NCBI RefSeq assembly: GCF_000346465.2
Contig: NC_034015.1
Coordinates: forward strand, 7,395,393 to 7,459,392
DNA: 64,000 bases
Direction of reading: 5' to 3'
Source of the DNA: Prunus persica
Lineage: Eukaryota; Streptophyta; Magnoliopsida; Rosales; Rosaceae
Shown here: piece by piece, positions 54,936 through 64,000 of the stretch
How positions within the stretch are numbered: position 1 is the first letter of the stretch
Layout: each line of letters starts with the position of its first letter
Position numbers and translations under genes: made by a program
The notes under the pieces: generated by a model
Seen by the model: only the letters and a program-made list of their open reading frames with translations
Database searches by the model: none
Told to the model about the DNA's origin: nothing

Positions 54936-56898
54936 TGTTGGAATGTAATCCTGCAGCTGCTTTCTTGGTGCCGAAGTCACCAAGTTCTATTTCTATCATT
55001 TTATGTTTATTTTATTTGTGATGTAATTAGAACCATTGGATCATAGTCCAGGTGGATTCTCTAGCTTAGATTTGGGGGGTGACAGTTGTAATTCGGTTAG
55101 AGAAGAATTTCTCTTCTCTCTCCTCTACCGAGTACACTATGTAAGCCAACTGTTTGTGAAAATGCAATAGAACAATCCCTTCTCATTTTTTCTTCTTCTC
55201 TGCAAAATCTCCATTTCTCTAAAATATACAAAACAACCATAGAATTCTAACATGGCCTCTGAGCCAGGTTCGGTTGGTTGCTGGGCGTGAATCTGTGAAA
55301 ATCAAAAGCTGGTGTTTGGTTGAGCTGAAATCGAGCTCACTCAACATTCCAAGAGGCGTATCTGTTTGAATCCGATGTCTAATATGGCAGGTTCAAGCAC
55401 TGCTGAGCTTCGCATGCCAGTTTTCAATGGAGAAAACTATGAGTTTTGGAGCATACGAATGAAAACCATTTTGAAATCTCATGGGTTGTGGGATTTGGTT
55501 GAAAATGGTTTTGATGCTTCAGATTCAAAGAAGGGAAAGGAAAAAGAAGAAGGATCTAAGGCTGCTGAAGTGGAGAAGTCTATGATGGCTGAGATTTTGA
55601 TGAAGGATGCTCGTGCACTTAGATTGATCCAAATTGCTTGAAGAGTTTAAGCAAGATATGTTGCAACACTATGAGATAACAGACTTGGGTTTGTTGCATC
55701 ACTTTCTTGGCATGGGAGTGGTACAAACAGATAGGCACATTTTTATTCATCAAAAGAAATATGCAATGAAACTTCTTGAGAAGTTCGAAATGAAAGACTG
55801 CAAGTCAGTGGGGCAATTCCACTTGTGGTGAATGAAAAACTGTGCAAAGATGATGGAAGTGAAGCAGCAAATGAAAGTGAATACAGACAGATAGTAGGGA
55901 GCTTGCTTTATTTGACTACCACAAGACCAGATGTAATGTTTGCATCTAGCTTACTTGCTAGATTCATGCACAATCCCACAAAGAAACACATGGGAACTGC
56001 CAAAAGAATTCTGAGATATATACAGGGCACACTTGATTTTGGCATTGAGTTTGTGAAAGGAATAATAACTACTCTAATAGGGTATTGTGACAGTGATTGG
56101 GTAGGGAGTGAGGATGATATGAGAAGCACCTCAGGATATGCTTTCACACTAGGCTCAGGCATGTTTTCTTGGGCTTCTATCAAGCAAAACGCAGTGGCTT
56201 TGTTCACAGCAGAAGCTGAGTATGTGAGTGCTGCAAAAGCAACTTCACAAGCTAAGTGGCTAAGATTTGTGCTTGAGGATTTTGGTGAAGAACAAGTAGA
56301 AGGTACATCAATCCTATGTGATAACACTTCTGCTATTGCAATGGCAAAGAATCCAGTTCATCACCAGAAAACTAGACATATCAGTCGGACATTTCATTTC
56401 ATCGGGGAAGCTATTCAAGCAAAAGAAATTGAGCTAATCTACTGCAAGACAGAAGATCAAATAGCAAATATTTTGATCAAGGCTATGCCTAAGGATCGCT
56501 TTGTTAAGTTTTTTTGAAGCCTGCTTGGTGTGAAATCAACTAAAGGATTAGGAGGGAGTGTTGGAATGTAATCATGCAGCTGCTTTCTTGGAGCCGAAGT
56601 CACCAAGCTCTATTTCTATCATTTTATGTTTATTTTATTTGTGATGTAATTAGAACCATTGGATCATAGTCCCGATGGATTCTCTAGCTTAGATTTGGGA
56701 TGACAAGTGTAAACACCTCATAGGGTGACAGCTGTAATTCGGTTAGAGAAGAATCTCTCTTCTCTCTCCTTTACTGAGTACACTATGTAAGCCAACTGTT
56801 TGTGAAAATGCAATAGAACAGTCCCTTCTCATATTCTCTTCTTCTCTGCAAAATCTCCATTTCTCTGAAATATACAAAACAACCATAGAATTCTAACA
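54936..56898 (+). mobile_element. Ty1/Copia element, 1.96 kb, internally deleted, TSD ATAAC
   Basis: LTRs at 54936-55252 (317 bp) and 56559-56898 (340 bp) start TGTTGGAATGTAATC and end AATTCTAACA. The 3' LTR has a 23 bp insertion near 56705. Identical ATAAC flanks it at 54931-54935 and 56899-56903. A primer site TGGCCTCTGAGCCAGGTT (55253-55270, a diverged Met-tRNA match) and purine tract GGAGGGAG (56551-56558) are in place. The interior has only a gag start and the end of RT plus RNase H; protease, integrase and most of RT are deleted. Non-autonomous. Confidence 0.95.
55366..56517 (+). pseudogene. Copia gag start fused to RT C-terminus and RNase H
   Basis: The gag N-terminal domain (55366-55640) reads LRMPVFNGENYEFWSIRMKT, followed by LMKDARALRLIQ. 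The frame then passes to the RT end (LEEFKQDMLQHYEITDLGLL, near 55637). An extra base near 55813 (GTGGGG) shifts the frame between KDCKSV and VNEKLCKDDG. It continues through ATTTRPDVMF-like sequence to RNase H with GYCDSDW, TAEAEYV and CDNTSAI, the three catalytic acids (D, E, D), then the terminal HHQKTRHI and IANILIKAMPKDRF (usually LADIFTKALPK). The join between gag and RT marks a deletion of about 3 kb relative to a full Copia. Confidence 0.9.
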
Positions 56899-56903
56899 AT
56901 AAC

Positions 56904-57476
56904 AATATAAAAATACAATCTGATCAAAACCAACATCAGAAAAAGGACAAAAAAAGCCCCAGCAAACCACCAAAACCCCAACAAAAAAGGAAAACAGAAC
57001 CACAACCCAAACAAAACAAAACAGAAGACAAAAACCCCCAAAATAAACAAACAAGCACCAAACTACAAGAAAATCTTATTCAAAGAACAACAATATCATA
57101 GAAAAAGGTAAATAGAAACACACGAGGATTCTAAGTTTCCAAAAAACATTCAACAATCCTGCAACAGATAAATACATGCATCCCCACAAATCAGACTTCA
57201 TCAACAAATAATAAAATATTGAAACAAGAGCTTTAAAAAATCAAAGGATATAATCAGGCTTCACATGTACAACTCAACTAGTACATCGTCCATGTCTACA
57301 TCATAAAATTTGTTTTCTAATTTTTATAACTAATCAGAAGGATTCATGGGTCATTTACCCATACTCAAATACCTTAAAAAATAAAAGAAATAGGAACAAA
57401 AATCTCACCAAAATAGGGGCCCTCTTTAAAGAAGAAGAACCAAATCAGACCCATCTGAAAAGAGCAAAGAAATTGT
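56904..57476. other. AT- and A-rich intergenic sequence, no gene
   Basis: Adenine- and cytosine-rich runs (AAAACCCCAACAAAAAAGG and similar). The minus-strand frame across it is low-complexity Phe/Leu/Trp and is not a gene. Probably CACTA interior sequence. Confidence 0.5.
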
Positions 57477-59915
57477 AACATCATCAGTGGCAAACTTGTA
57501 AATATTTCAAAAAGTTTGGTAAAAATCAGATTTTTCACCTCAACACTCTCTCTCCTCTCGTGCGCGCTCAGCTCTCTCTCTCCCCGACACCGACTCTCTC
57601 TCTCTTCGGTTCTCTCCGCCCCCGCCACGGCAGGACACGAGACCGATCTCATTAGCTCTGTCTCGACGCCCCGATCAAGACCTGCCAGTTTTCCACGTCG
57701 GAAACCACGAACTCCGGCCACGAGCTCGACTGGTTCGAACCGGAGCTTTCTCGTTGCCGCGCCGCTGTCTCCGCCACCCAAACCCGGTGAAACAGGTGAG
57801 GGTTCTTCCTCTTTTTACATGCTCTAGCTGTTTCTGGGGTACGATTGGATCGATTTTGAGTTTAGAATTTTGATTTGAAAACCTAGGTTTTTGGCCGGAT
57901 TTCAAAGTGAAATTCCGGCCAGTTGCCACCCGAATTGGACCTTCCTGTAGTTGAATGAAGTGATCCTGACCTTGAGTAGAAGCTAGGATAGGAAGGGTGA
58001 GCTCAGGTGTGGAGTTTTTCTGCCACCGGAATTTACTCTACACACCCACGCGCTGCCGGCGAGTGTGGCGGCGCGTGGGCGAGGCTGGTGAAGTTGCAAT
58101 TTGACCCGATGAGATCCTTGGGTCGTCACGAGTGCATAGGAATTACGGATCTCAATTCGGACGTCGTTTGACTATCGAACGGATTTTTTCATATTGTGCG
58201 TTATCCGAGTTCGATATGTTCTGACCATTAGATCTTTTCCGAATTAAAATATGTTGTTCTAGGTATTCCTAGGACCGTATGGGACTTCACGGATTATGAA
58301 TCGGAGCCACAGATGTTCCGATTCAATAATGCAAAGTTTGCGGGTGAGCGATAACCGTACAATCGTGAATGATTCCTAAACGTGTAATCGGACCTTAGGA
58401 TACCTTCTTCAACATGCATGTATTGGGAATTTGGGGATTTAAGTATTTAATTTGTGATTTCCACTTCGATGTAATTTTATATTAATTAAATATTCGTATC
58501 TCGAAATAGGTGTTTCGACTGCACGTACTCAACAAGCAGGACCCTCACGTGGTCAGGCAGCGTGGGAATATTTGTGAGTGGACTTTGTTTTCAATCATAT
58601 GCATGGTTTTATTGATAAAGGATTTTTGCATAATGTTTTAATGGCTTATTGAATATATTATATTCATGAGATGAATTTGATGTTATATAGCGCTTGGGCC
58701 ATATATTGTGAGTTTGGCATTTTGGGTATCGAGAGTGTATTTTATAAGGAATTTGGGGAAGTATATATATATATATATATATTCTCTATAGGCGAGATAC
58801 TTGGGTTGTTGTAGTGTGTTGTGGAAGAACTTGATTATGAGGGGTTGTTGAGAGAAGTTGTATGATTACACTATGTAAGTACCTTCCCCAGTTATTAGAC
58901 TTTCCACACGCGGTGTTAGATGTTCTGGCGTGTGGGAAGAATAGGTTATCCGTCTCACTCGCGGCATGTGGAAAGACTCTGTATAGTGTTTAGGGTCATC
59001 ACCCATGGCGTTGGATGTTTCGTTGTGTGATGATCTAGTCTGCGCGCGTAGGACATAGTTTGAGAGCTACACATGGCGTTGGATGTTCCGGTGTATGAGC
59101 TTTGGAGTTTCGTCCCCCGATTGGACCGCTCATCCCTAGACGCAAGATAGCACCTGGAAATCCTGCGGACTAGTGAAACGATCCCCAGTTGGATTGTTTC
59201 CTCGGTACCTAGGTAGTGTGATGAGTATATCGTATATCTATGTACAATTATATTTATATATATATGTATATTTATATGCATATGTATAGTTGAGTGAGTG
59301 AAGAATTAGAGTTTTTCAGTGGTTTGGCAGGAGTTTTAAGGTGGAGAGAATGGGGTTTATGAAGGAGATAACTTGTGTTTTGAAGAGTTTTAAATGAATT
59401 ATGTTTTGAGTAATTAAATATTGAATTGTGAACCTGCATGACTTGAGCATTATTTTTACACGGTGGGGTTACTGTATTGTTTTTAACTGCAAATCTGGTT
59501 TTTGTCCACTCACATGTTTTCTGTTTTGCGCCCCACAGCCAGTAGTCGCTCCAGGAAGCGTGGTGTACGAGGCTCAAATTGTGAACCTTCCTAGTTAGGA
59601 TTTGAGTAATTTCTTCTACTCAACTGTTCTTGTAATCTAAATTCATTAGATGCTCTGTTATCGCCCATGGTAGATTTTACTTATGACGCCGAAGGCCATT
59701 TGGTATGACTTGTTGAATTATGAAAGCATGCTGCTGGTTGGGATATTTTTATTTTATGTATGTTTGTTGGGTTTGCTTAAATTACAGGGGAGACTCTGCC
59801 AAAATTTTGGTAGGAAGTCTCGGTTTATTGGTAAGTGGGCTTGGCATCGGGAAGATGTCGAAACAAAGACGGGGTCCGCTTCGGTTTCCGGGAAATTCAG
59901 GGGCGGGTCCTGTCA
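57477..59915 (+). mobile_element. Long LTR (copy e), 5'-truncated
   Basis: The first ~200 bp present in copy b are missing: the match begins at AACATCATCAGTGGCAAAC. It ends GGGGCGGGTCCTGTCA at 59915. CT tract near 57545-57605, hairpin modules at 58900-59105, and close similarity to copy b throughout, for example GTACCTTCCCCAGTTATTAG at 58890. No target duplication can be assigned because the left end is lost. Confidence 0.8.
58900..59105 (+). repeat. Hairpin modules of LTR copy e
   Basis: First module: CCACACGC (58904-58911) pairs with GCGTGTGG (58928-58935) around a GGTGTTAGATGTTCTG loop. Copy b has CATGC/GCATG at the same place, so the stem changed on both sides. Later modules: ATCACCCATGGCGTTGGATG with GTGTGATGAT, and GAGCTACACATGGCG with GTGTATGAGCT. 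Confidence 0.7.
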
Positions 59916-60345
59916 GAAATTCCCCAAATTTAATCTCCCTGTCAATCTAAACTAGCAAATACGAAAATCACAACCACACGATTCCTCAAACTCCAATAGC
60001 TCTAAGGAAGAGAACAATTTCTTCTTCAATGAAAAAAAAGAGAGGAAGAGGGAGGAGGGGTGAGTGAGTGAGAGAGAGCAAAACCCGAAAACGAAAGAAA
60101 AAAAGAGAGAGAAGAGATGGTCTTTTTTGATAAAATGAGAGAGAGAGTCGGTTTGGAGGAGGTAGAGAGAGTTTAAGTAGTAAAAATTATATTTAAGTCT
60201 GGTACTGGCAAACCAACTTGTCAATACAAAAATTTGGCTTACAAATTTGGGCGCTTAATATTTTGGCTTCGCGCCATTGAAGGGGCTGGCGTTGTGGCTC
60301 GCCAGTAAAACTATTACTGACGAAAGCCTTTGCCAGTATTATTTA
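59916..60345. other. CACTA right subterminal region
   Basis: A GA-rich stretch (60030-60180) followed by AT-rich sequence with TACTGGCAAACC, CTGGCG and ATTACTGACG motifs that mirror 50850-51070. No gene; the Phe-rich minus-strand frame is a GA-tract artefact. Confidence 0.45.
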
Positions 60346-60351
60346 GTAGTG

Positions 60352-61370
60352 ACAAACAACTTTTTGTTGCAAAATGAACTAGATATGCTAGAATATTGAG
60401 CTACACGTAAAGTAGATGAGACACAGCATTTAACGAGGTTCGGCTATGCCTACGTCCTCGGAGAGCAGCAACAATAACTTTTCCACTATGAAAAATAATA
60501 GGGCTACAACTTTAGTGTTTACAATATATGTGGCTCAATGATTTTTCTCTCTTGGAGAATTTCTCTCTGCTCTCATTTTCTCCCCACTCACTCACCCTCT
60601 TTCTTCCTTCTCTTCTTTCTTTCTCAACTCACTCTTCTACTAATGGAGGTATCTATTTATAGGCCAAAAACATTGTTGTTCACTTCACAAGCATTTGGCT
60701 TCACTCTAATAATTATAAGACAACCATCATTAATATTCTCCAATCAATTGGGTAGTGGGGCTTGCCATTTTGGGCTTCACATTGTTGACTTTACAACACT
60801 TCCCTTTGGAGACCACAAATGATATGTCGGTTGCATCATTAAAGACTTGCTTGGAGAAAACCTAGTGAGGTAGAAAACTGATGGAAGGAAGAAGAGTACA
60901 GCAATCAGTATAGCATATTTCTAAATGCTCCCCTTGATTAATATCTCTCCCTGATGTCTTCATGACTATCTTTTGGAGTGAGAATCTTTTAGAGTGAGTG
61001 GAGGATGTAGCCATTAACAATTCTCGTAGTTAAGTAAGTAAATATATTTCTAGTGAGCTATCCCTATGTAAATCAAAGAAATTTTCAGAGTCCACATATC
61101 CAATAAAACTTGGGCTCTTTGTTCACTTGAAGAGAATATGCCCGTATATGGTGTCATACGGAGATAGCATCAAATATGCCTCACATCACCCCAAGGTGGT
61201 AGTGATGGAGCTGAGCTCTATCTGGGAAATATAATGTCCAGTCCAGTATACTTTCAGAATATCATTTAAGTGCCTAACCGATAACCCACATAAAAATGCT
61301 TCAATACTTTCTTAGTATAAACAAGAATCTCGTTGGCATAATGCTCGATCTTCATGCCAAGACAAATATT
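60352..61370. other. Retroelement-like non-coding sequence
   Basis: AGCATTTAACGAGGTTCGGC (60427), a TATTTATAGGCC promoter-like site (60652) and GACTTGCTTGGAGAAAACC (60843) resemble plant LTR and leader phrases also seen at 28.4-28.7 and 49.2 kb. LTR ends and target duplications were not found. No frame of interest. Confidence 0.4.
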
Positions 61371-61375
61371 TCTTG

Positions 61376-62665
61376 AACTCTTCAGGAGTTTTAATCAATT
61401 ATCAACTCCTCGGGAGTTGTAATGTGTGGCAACCATTCATAATTAATGTACTCACTATGGCAATTTATATATTAGTATTGAGCACAGATTTTGTGCTTTA
61501 GGCACAAGTCCTTCAGGGACTTACTTCATGCAATTTCAATCCTTCATGGATTTTATTTAAGGGATTACACTTTATGACACATTATATACCTTTATATCCA
61601 ACTATTTGTTCTACTTGTATATCTTTAGGGAATCGCTTCTAGCGATATGCTCCGTGCATTTAATAACCCTTAAAGATAACATGTTGGTCTCATAAATGTG
61701 CAATAAGAAGGCATAATTGCATCTGTAAATATGGAGACAGCCAACATTTCTTGTTTCTGCCAGAAACATTGTGTCATACAAAGTGGGTATATTCCCTTTT
61801 TATTCCGAACAACCAAGTATAACTTTCAGTATTAACATCTTTTTGGGGTTCATACTATGGGTTTGTTGTTTCACGTTCATTCTCATCCATAATGGAATTG
61901 CCTCTTTCCATTTTGGCTAATGATATTGTTGACATTTAATAATTGAACGTGGTTCCAATCAACACAGCCCACTGATGATTTGAGTAGCTACTCCAAAATC
62001 AAAAAAATTTCTTCATCAATTCAGGATCCCACCATTCTCATGTGCATGCGCATGCATCAATTATAAGCATTTCTTTGCTTTTGGGTACCCAAGCCACTTC
62101 AAGGGGCTTTTATTGTCTCTTTCCATACAGACATCTCTTATAAGATGAATTATGTGAGAATGTGGATCATAACCTCCAATGGAGCATTATTTTACAGTAG
62201 GGCGTGGATAATCTCCATTTAGGGAGTTGGAACATTCAGAACCCATATATATGTCATGCTACAGGCATGTCGCATATTAATACATACATGTCAATTAATT
62301 GTCCTTCTGGAACTTTAAACCATATGATTTGCTACGCATTAGGCGTGCACTGTATCAATATTGAAATGTTAAAGGATTGTCCTTCCGGGACTTCAATCCA
62401 TATCATTTGCTACGCAACAGGCGTGCATCATATTGATCACTGCTATACCCATGTTCTGTTCTTATAGGACTTTAATCTATGCAGTGTATCGTTAATGTAT
62501 TCAACTTGCAATCTGTGAAATTTGCATTAATAATTCATGAATACATATCAGAATGATACAAGCCATTCTTTTGGAATGGTCATAATACAAGTCGTTCTTC
62601 TGGAACGATCTATAATGCAAGTCATTCTTCTGGAATGGTCCTTTGCATGGTGTTCTTCTGGAACG
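61376..62665 (+). repeat. Array of short hairpins with TTC-type loops and varying stems
   Basis: Perfect small hairpins spaced 20-250 bp apart: AACTC-ttcag-GAGTT (61376), CAACTCC-tcg-GGAGTTG (61403), AGCACA/TGTGCT (61481), AAGTCC-ttcag-GGACTT (61506), AATCC-ttcat-GGATT (61538), ATCGC-ttcta-GCGAT (61632), TGTTTCT/AGAAACA (61752), GTCC-ttccg-GGAC (about 62378). They end in a 30 bp-period run of four: CATTC/GAATG (62564), CGTTC/GAACG (62593), CATTC/GAATG (62623), GTTC/GAAC (62651). Loops are alike; stems differ but stay paired. Confidence 0.75.
62213..62447 (+). repeat. ~85 bp tandem repeat, 2.5 copies
   Basis: Units share TGTCCTTCTGGAACTTTAAA, CATATGATTTGCTACGCA and AGGCGTGCACTGTATC (near 62301, 62375 and, partly, 62232). 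It lies within the hairpin array, and each unit carries one of its hairpins. The plus-strand frame here is repeat-derived. Confidence 0.7.
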
Positions 62666-63690
62666 GCCTTATCTCCCCATTTGGTTACCTTTAAGATGTT
62701 TTACAAAATATCAAAATAAGTGTATAAGCATAAAATAACACAAGTATTGCTTACATCCTTGGTGGGAGAAACCTTTTTTTTTTTTTCAAGTATCATTCAA
62801 GCTCGTATCGGCCCAGTAAATATAATTTAGCACTTGATGATCTAGTTATATCCTAAAAGAGCAAAAATCACAATTCTTCTCTCTGTCAATAAATAAATAA
62901 CCCTCAGAGTTAGGATCACTTCATGGTTTCTTTCTTCAGATGTTCGTTCTAAAGAAATAAAATCCCTTATGAACAGAGAGTCACAAAAAGAGAAAAAATG
63001 CAAAACATTGTGATATTAATGGCAGGATAAGGTAAGCAATCAAGGAAGGAAGCTGGTAGGAGCAGACAACAAACTCTCATTTCTCCTAGTCTAGAAGAAC
63101 TTCAGGAGATTAGAGGATGTTGTCGTCTTTATAACTCCCCGACATCGTCGAAACGTGATCAGGGATAGTCTCGCTTCCTGAATTGATGATCAGAGATAGT
63201 CTTGCTTCTCAAGCACATAGAGTGCTCACTGATATGAAAAACAAGTGGACATCGCACTCTAGATATGGAGAAAACTAGATGTCTTCTGCAAAGAAAATTT
63301 CGTTAGTAACATATTTATACACAAATAAGAGGAATAGGTATAACCGGTGAATTTCAAATCAACCATAGGAAATTTGCGAGATTCTCGGGGTGCTTTTGAA
63401 AAAGTAACTCCGTGAAATCCGCAAAGCAAGATCGACTTTGACAAAAATAATCCTTGAGAACGCTGAAAGTGCCGACAAACATTAATGGAGGCCGCGTGAA
63501 GTTTTGGAATCTTGGAAAGAAAAAGAGAATATGGGGATCCGAGATAATATTGGGATCTTAGAAACCGTTGCCATATTTCCGCCTATATATATTGCCTCTG
63601 CAAGACCTGATTGGAGTAACTATGTTTCAACTCAACTTCCTTTCATTTTTTGAAAATTCAGCTTCTCTTAAAACTTTCCTTGAAACCTTC
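62666..63690. other. Non-coding sequence upstream of a partial ORF
   Basis: No gene. Two copies of a phrase like TGATCAGGGATAGTCTCGCTTC and TGATCAGAGATAGTCTTGCTTC (about 63158 and 63188) form a short tandem repeat. A TATATATATTGCC element near 63584 lies 112 bp before the ATG at 63696 and could be a retroelement promoter. Confidence 0.4.
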
Positions 63691-63695
63691 CTAAA

Positions 63696-63999
63696 ATGGC
63701 TTCCTCTTCTTCTCACCCAAACCATCTTGATTTAAACGTTGCTCCCAACACAACTTGTGATGCCAAAGTCTGACATCCATCCATTGTATCCCAAAATCAT
63801 CATCTCACGGTTAATGATTCTGTGATGATAAATGATGCGACTACTGTCATAGTAGCTAGGAATTTCCATACTCCAATGGATGAAATGCTGTTATCAGTGA
63901 GGTCTGATGAAGAGGCTATTGATGACTCAATGGCTTTTAGCATTCAGAGTGCTGCTTCTGTTTCTAACATGGCTGATCGTTTGTGTGCTAGAGAAAACG
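63696..63999 (+). pseudogene. Start of an unrecognised, stop-interrupted ORF running off the window
   Basis: ATG at 63696 gives MASSSSHPNHLDLNVAPNTT, then a TGA at 63771. The same frame continues open to the window end (HPSIVSQNHHLTVNDSVMI, later SVRSDEEAIDDSMAFSIQ and SVSNMADRLCAREN). The single internal stop with a sensible frame on either side suggests a point mutation. No domain recognised. The retroelement-like context makes a gag-like ORF the first guess, but a host gene cannot be excluded. Confidence 0.4.
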
Positions 64000-64000
64000 A

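Larger units (their letters stand above)
50828..60351. mobile_element. CACTA-type transposon ends enclosing three retroelements
   Basis: The left end CACTACTACAATTTTCCC (50828) and right end, inverted, CACTACTAAATAATACTGGC (60351) both lead into subterminal copies of ATTACTGACGG/GTCAGTAATAG and CTGGCG (50870-51070 and 60200-60340). That fits a CACTA element. The 3 bp flanks (AGT left, ACA right) do not match, so the two ends may have mutated or come from two related copies. No transposase was found. The inside is filled with an inverted long LTR, a Copia element and a truncated long LTR. Confidence 0.5.

Overview
This is plant nuclear DNA, most likely from a woody Rosaceae genome close to Malus or Pyrus. 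The evidence is the AT-rich intergenic sequence, the dense nested plant transposons (LTR retrotransposons, a LINE, PIF/Harbinger, hAT, Mutator and CACTA elements), a Cassandra TRIM carrying 5S rRNA sequence, and an EIX-type receptor-like protein gene. Genus is inference. No bacterial, organellar or viral genes and no CRISPR array were seen. Nearly the whole window is mobile DNA in several layers. The one long host-type coding region is a leucine-rich-repeat receptor-like protein at 46.2-48.9 kb, broken by two single-base frameshifts.

Layout. 0-3.1 kb: end of a CACTA-like element with CGCGAC inverted motifs and a ~340 bp tandem repeat. 3.5-9.1 kb: a Mutator-type MITE with a perfect 10 bp target duplication, PIF/Harbinger MITEs, a hAT element, a tRNA-derived SINE and an 826 bp solo LTR. 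9.7-13.7 kb: a decayed Mutator-like element with inverted ends, split by a 2.55 kb solo LTR. 16.7-28.1 kb: a Harbinger MITE, then a second Harbinger copy split by an 8.7 kb minus-strand L1-type LINE that itself contains a solo LTR and a hAT MITE; a foldback repeat follows. 28.3-30.6 kb: a minus-strand Copia gag-protease remnant with a hAT insertion. 31.7-32.4 kb: a diverged copy of the receptor gene's upstream region without the gene. 33-37.3 kb: coiled-coil retroelement ORF remnants, an array of small hairpins, and a minus-strand Ty3/Gypsy RNase H-integrase remnant into which Cassandra inserted. 37.3-44.2 kb: two long LTRs of one family. 44.2-50.8 kb: a hAT element, the receptor pseudogene, and the first exons of an unrecognised gene. 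50.8-60.35 kb: ends of a CACTA-type element enclosing an inverted long LTR, a 2 kb Copia element and a 5'-truncated long LTR. 60.35-64 kb: retroelement-like sequence with a second hairpin array and the start of a broken ORF.

The most interesting signal is structural rather than coding. The long LTRs carry tandem modules in which a conserved core close to GGCGTTGGNTGTNCCGG is flanked by complementary arms. The arms change together between copies (for example CCCCATACG/CGTATGGGG, CCCCGTACG/CGTACGGGG, CCCCATATG/CATATGGGG). Two unrelated stretches (35.2-36.0 kb and 61.4-62.7 kb) are also arrays of short hairpins with related loops and co-varying stems. This indicates preserved base pairing, or repeated self-templated repair of quasi-palindromes, in plant retroelement DNA.

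All boundaries were read by eye from the sequence. Target-site duplications are stated where found. Family names rest on end sequences, motifs and structure, not on database searches.
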